In this document: in pieces, positions 63,301 through 64,000 of the stretch | How positions within the stretch are numbered: the stretch's first letter is position 1 | Layout: every line of letters begins with the position of its first letter | NCBI GenBank assembly: GCA_023055425.1 | Contig: JALGPY010000004.1 | Location: 21,351,718-21,415,717, forward strand | Length of the DNA: 64,000 bases | From: Linanthus parryae | Taxonomy: Eukaryota > Streptophyta > Magnoliopsida > Ericales > Polemoniaceae | Reading direction: 5' to 3' | Translations under genes and position numbers: made by a program | The notes under the pieces: model-generated | The model's input: only the letters and a program-made list of their open reading frames with translations | What the model was told of the DNA's origin: nothing | The model's database searches: none

Positions 63301-64000
63301 CATGCTAGATCGTGAATGCATGCTCAAGCCTCGAGTGATATTGATATTAAAGAATATCACGGGTAGAAATGGAAAACGAACTTACAGATTGTCATCCCCG
63401 ACTCCAGTTGTGACCGGCTGGGACCCAGAACTCCCCTGCACAAGATTGGTAAAAGGTCAAGATAATTCTTCGTAATGTACACCAAGGAAAACCAGTTGTA
63501 CTTACCAGAACCGAGGAACGTAACACATGACAGGCTTCTCGATAATCCCCCGTCACAAATGGATGCTGCAATTATGAGCCAAAGGCATCAACTTGTGATA
63601 TGTTTCAAAGTTCAGACCATAAAAAAAGGAACGTTCCAAAACACCATAGATAATGATCAAATGTACATGCATGAGATGGATTTTAGCTTTAAATTTTTAA
63701 GACTTAAGACAGTCTGGTCGCAAGTACCTGCAGAAGATCTGGTGCTGTAGCTCTTGAGCTTGGCTCCCTGGCAGTACCACAACAATTTCAGACAGAAGAA
63801 CAAGATAAAAAAGCTAGCTTAAAACAAATTATCGCAGATCTTGTTAATTGCCCATATTTTTATCAGCATACTCCAACTCTAATGATAAAATATATCCCAT
63901 TTACATGAACCAGAAACTAAAGTTGAGTTATGTATGAAGTACTTACTTCTGAAGACATTTTAGCAGAAAATCTTTTGCCTCGGGAGAAAGATATTCGGGA
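55883..64000 (-). CDS. NPK1/ANP-type MAP kinase kinase kinase, C-terminal exons (5' end beyond window)
   Basis: Exons in transcript order: 64000-63947 (partial), 63767-63728, 63565-63506, 63435-63386, 63275-63089, 62988-62779, 62659-62343, 62248-62181 and 55980-55883. Their phases are consistent from end to end. The first two encode the end of the kinase domain ([16 protein letters not shown], then [14 protein letters not shown]), followed by [11 protein letters not shown]. The tail has the NPK1/ANP signatures [36 protein letters not shown] and [19 protein letters not shown], a basic stretch ([12 protein letters not shown], possible nuclear signal with SP sites), and a C-terminus ending [11 protein letters not shown]. 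In the family this kinase acts in MAPK cascades for cytokinesis and stress signalling, and the C-terminal region binds a NACK1-type kinesin. Splice sites are GT-AG except the last intron, which appears GC-AG. Confidence 0.93.
56598..56923. mobile_element. MITE with GGGTGGGTTTGGTGT inverted ends
   Basis: GGGTGGGTTTGGTGTGA at the left is answered by TCAACACCAAACCCACCC at the right, and inner sequence (CCAAAAAG-type) is also partly inverted. Length is about 326 bp. I found no clear target duplication, so the superfamily is open. Confidence 0.6.
56961..58255. mobile_element. Mutator-like element (possible Pack-MULE) with 9-bp target duplication
   Basis: Ends GGGTAAATGACAGAAACCAC and its reverse complement; similarity of the inverted ends extends about 100 bp with mismatches. 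AAAAATATA flanks both sides (56952-56960 and 58256-58264), a perfect 9-bp duplication, typical of Mutator-like elements. No transposase is present. The interior (57180-58090) differs in composition from its surroundings. On the plus strand a frame from about 57880 begins [17 protein letters not shown], like a signal peptide, and then enters a GA repeat. It could be captured gene sequence, but I cannot name a source. Confidence 0.85.
58756..58905 (-). mobile_element. tRNA-derived SINE
   Basis: On the minus strand an A-box-like TGGCCTAATGG (58878-58888) is followed by a B-box-like GGGTTCAACTCC (58820-58831), the internal Pol III promoter pair of plant SINEs. Its downstream end runs into an A-rich/T-rich tail. 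It lacks the fold of a real tRNA gene. Ends are approximate. Confidence 0.65.
58960..59216. mobile_element. Stowaway/Mariner-like MITE
   Basis: CTGCCTCTGTTTCTT at the left and, reversed, CTTCCTCCGTTTCTT at the right, flanked by TA on both sides. CTCCCTCCGTTTC-like ends with TA duplications are typical of plant Mariner-type MITEs. About 257 bp, noncoding. Confidence 0.75.
59744..61507 (+). mobile_element. Short nonautonomous LTR retrotransposon
   Basis: Direct repeats of about 340 bp at 59744-60083 and 61168-61507 (TGATACGGGTCAACCG...; the left copy has TGCTACGG). A purine tract, CACGGGGGAGT, precedes the right LTR and TTGGTGCTTTCAT follows the left LTR in PBS position. CCATC flanks both sides (59739-59743 and 61508-61512), a perfect target duplication. 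The 1.08-kb interior has a (TA)n tract and a frame reading [19 protein letters not shown], resembling the start of a gag. No pol is present. Confidence 0.9.
60304..60380 (+). repeat. (TA)n microsatellite
   Basis: About 38 TA units inside the short LTR element. Open frames across it are artefacts. Confidence 0.97.
61513..62180. other. Rest of the intron with GGAACG-rich repeat-like sequence
   Basis: Between about 61580 and 61920, GGAACG and GGATCG words recur in both orientations (for example CGGATCG near 61585 and 61868), which suggests a decayed inverted-repeat element. I could not set its ends. Confidence 0.35.

Overview
The window is nuclear DNA of a flowering plant, probably a eudicot with a repeat-rich genome. 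It contains Ty1/copia and Ty3/gypsy LTR retrotransposons of plant lineages (Angela-like, SIRE-like, Tekay-like, Tat-like), MITEs, a tRNA-derived SINE, and one host gene with GT-AG introns. There are no bacterial or organellar features.

Host gene (55883-64000, minus strand): the C-terminal nine exons of an NPK1/ANP-type MAP kinase kinase kinase, from the end of the kinase domain to the stop codon. All exon phases agree. The last intron is about 6.2 kb, appears to use a GC donor, and holds five small mobile elements: a TIR MITE, a Mutator-like element with a perfect 9-bp target duplication, a SINE, a Stowaway-like MITE, and a short LTR element with a perfect 5-bp target duplication.

Retrotransposon nest (2148-54625), downstream of that gene. 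Level 1 is an old, minus-strand Tekay-like gypsy element of which only LTR pieces and the PBS remain. Level 2 consists of three insertions into it: a SIRE-like copia element (3987-41961), a Mutator-like element in the left LTR (2376-3308), and a tandem array in the right LTR (44937-53517). The array has six 478-bp LTRs separated by five copies of host and internal sequence. Level 3, inside the SIRE element, is a solo Angela-like LTR (6996-8423, TSD TTTGG) and a nearly full-length plus-strand Tekay element (12664-39454, TSD TAATG). Level 4, inside the Tekay reverse transcriptase, is a 15.2-kb Tat-lineage element (18753-33997, TSD ACGGT) whose two 626-bp LTRs look identical. At the left edge (1-1548) is the 3' end of a further Angela-like copia element.

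Within the Tat element: gag-PR and RT-RH-aRH-INT lie in sense and in one frame, followed by a tandem array of short hairpins. In antisense there is a five-exon gene, fully open after splicing (about 1221 codons), encoding a plant-mobile-domain-like protein. The sense frame is damaged (TAG at codon 3, TGA between PR and RT, a short deletion in RT), although the identical LTRs indicate recent insertion.

Signals that deserve most attention: (1) a 16-bp palindrome, TTTCAAGGCCTTGAAA, scattered through the SIRE element's LTRs and its coding and noncoding parts, mostly in pairs spaced 20 bp (21 bp where coding); (2) hairpin-covariant satellite units in the Tat element; (3) the expansion of LTR plus flanking DNA in the 8.6-kb array, with dense GCCACGTCA motifs; (4) the intact antisense PMD-like gene; (5) snRNA-type promoter motifs (USE plus TATA at Pol II spacing) inside a Mutator-like element.
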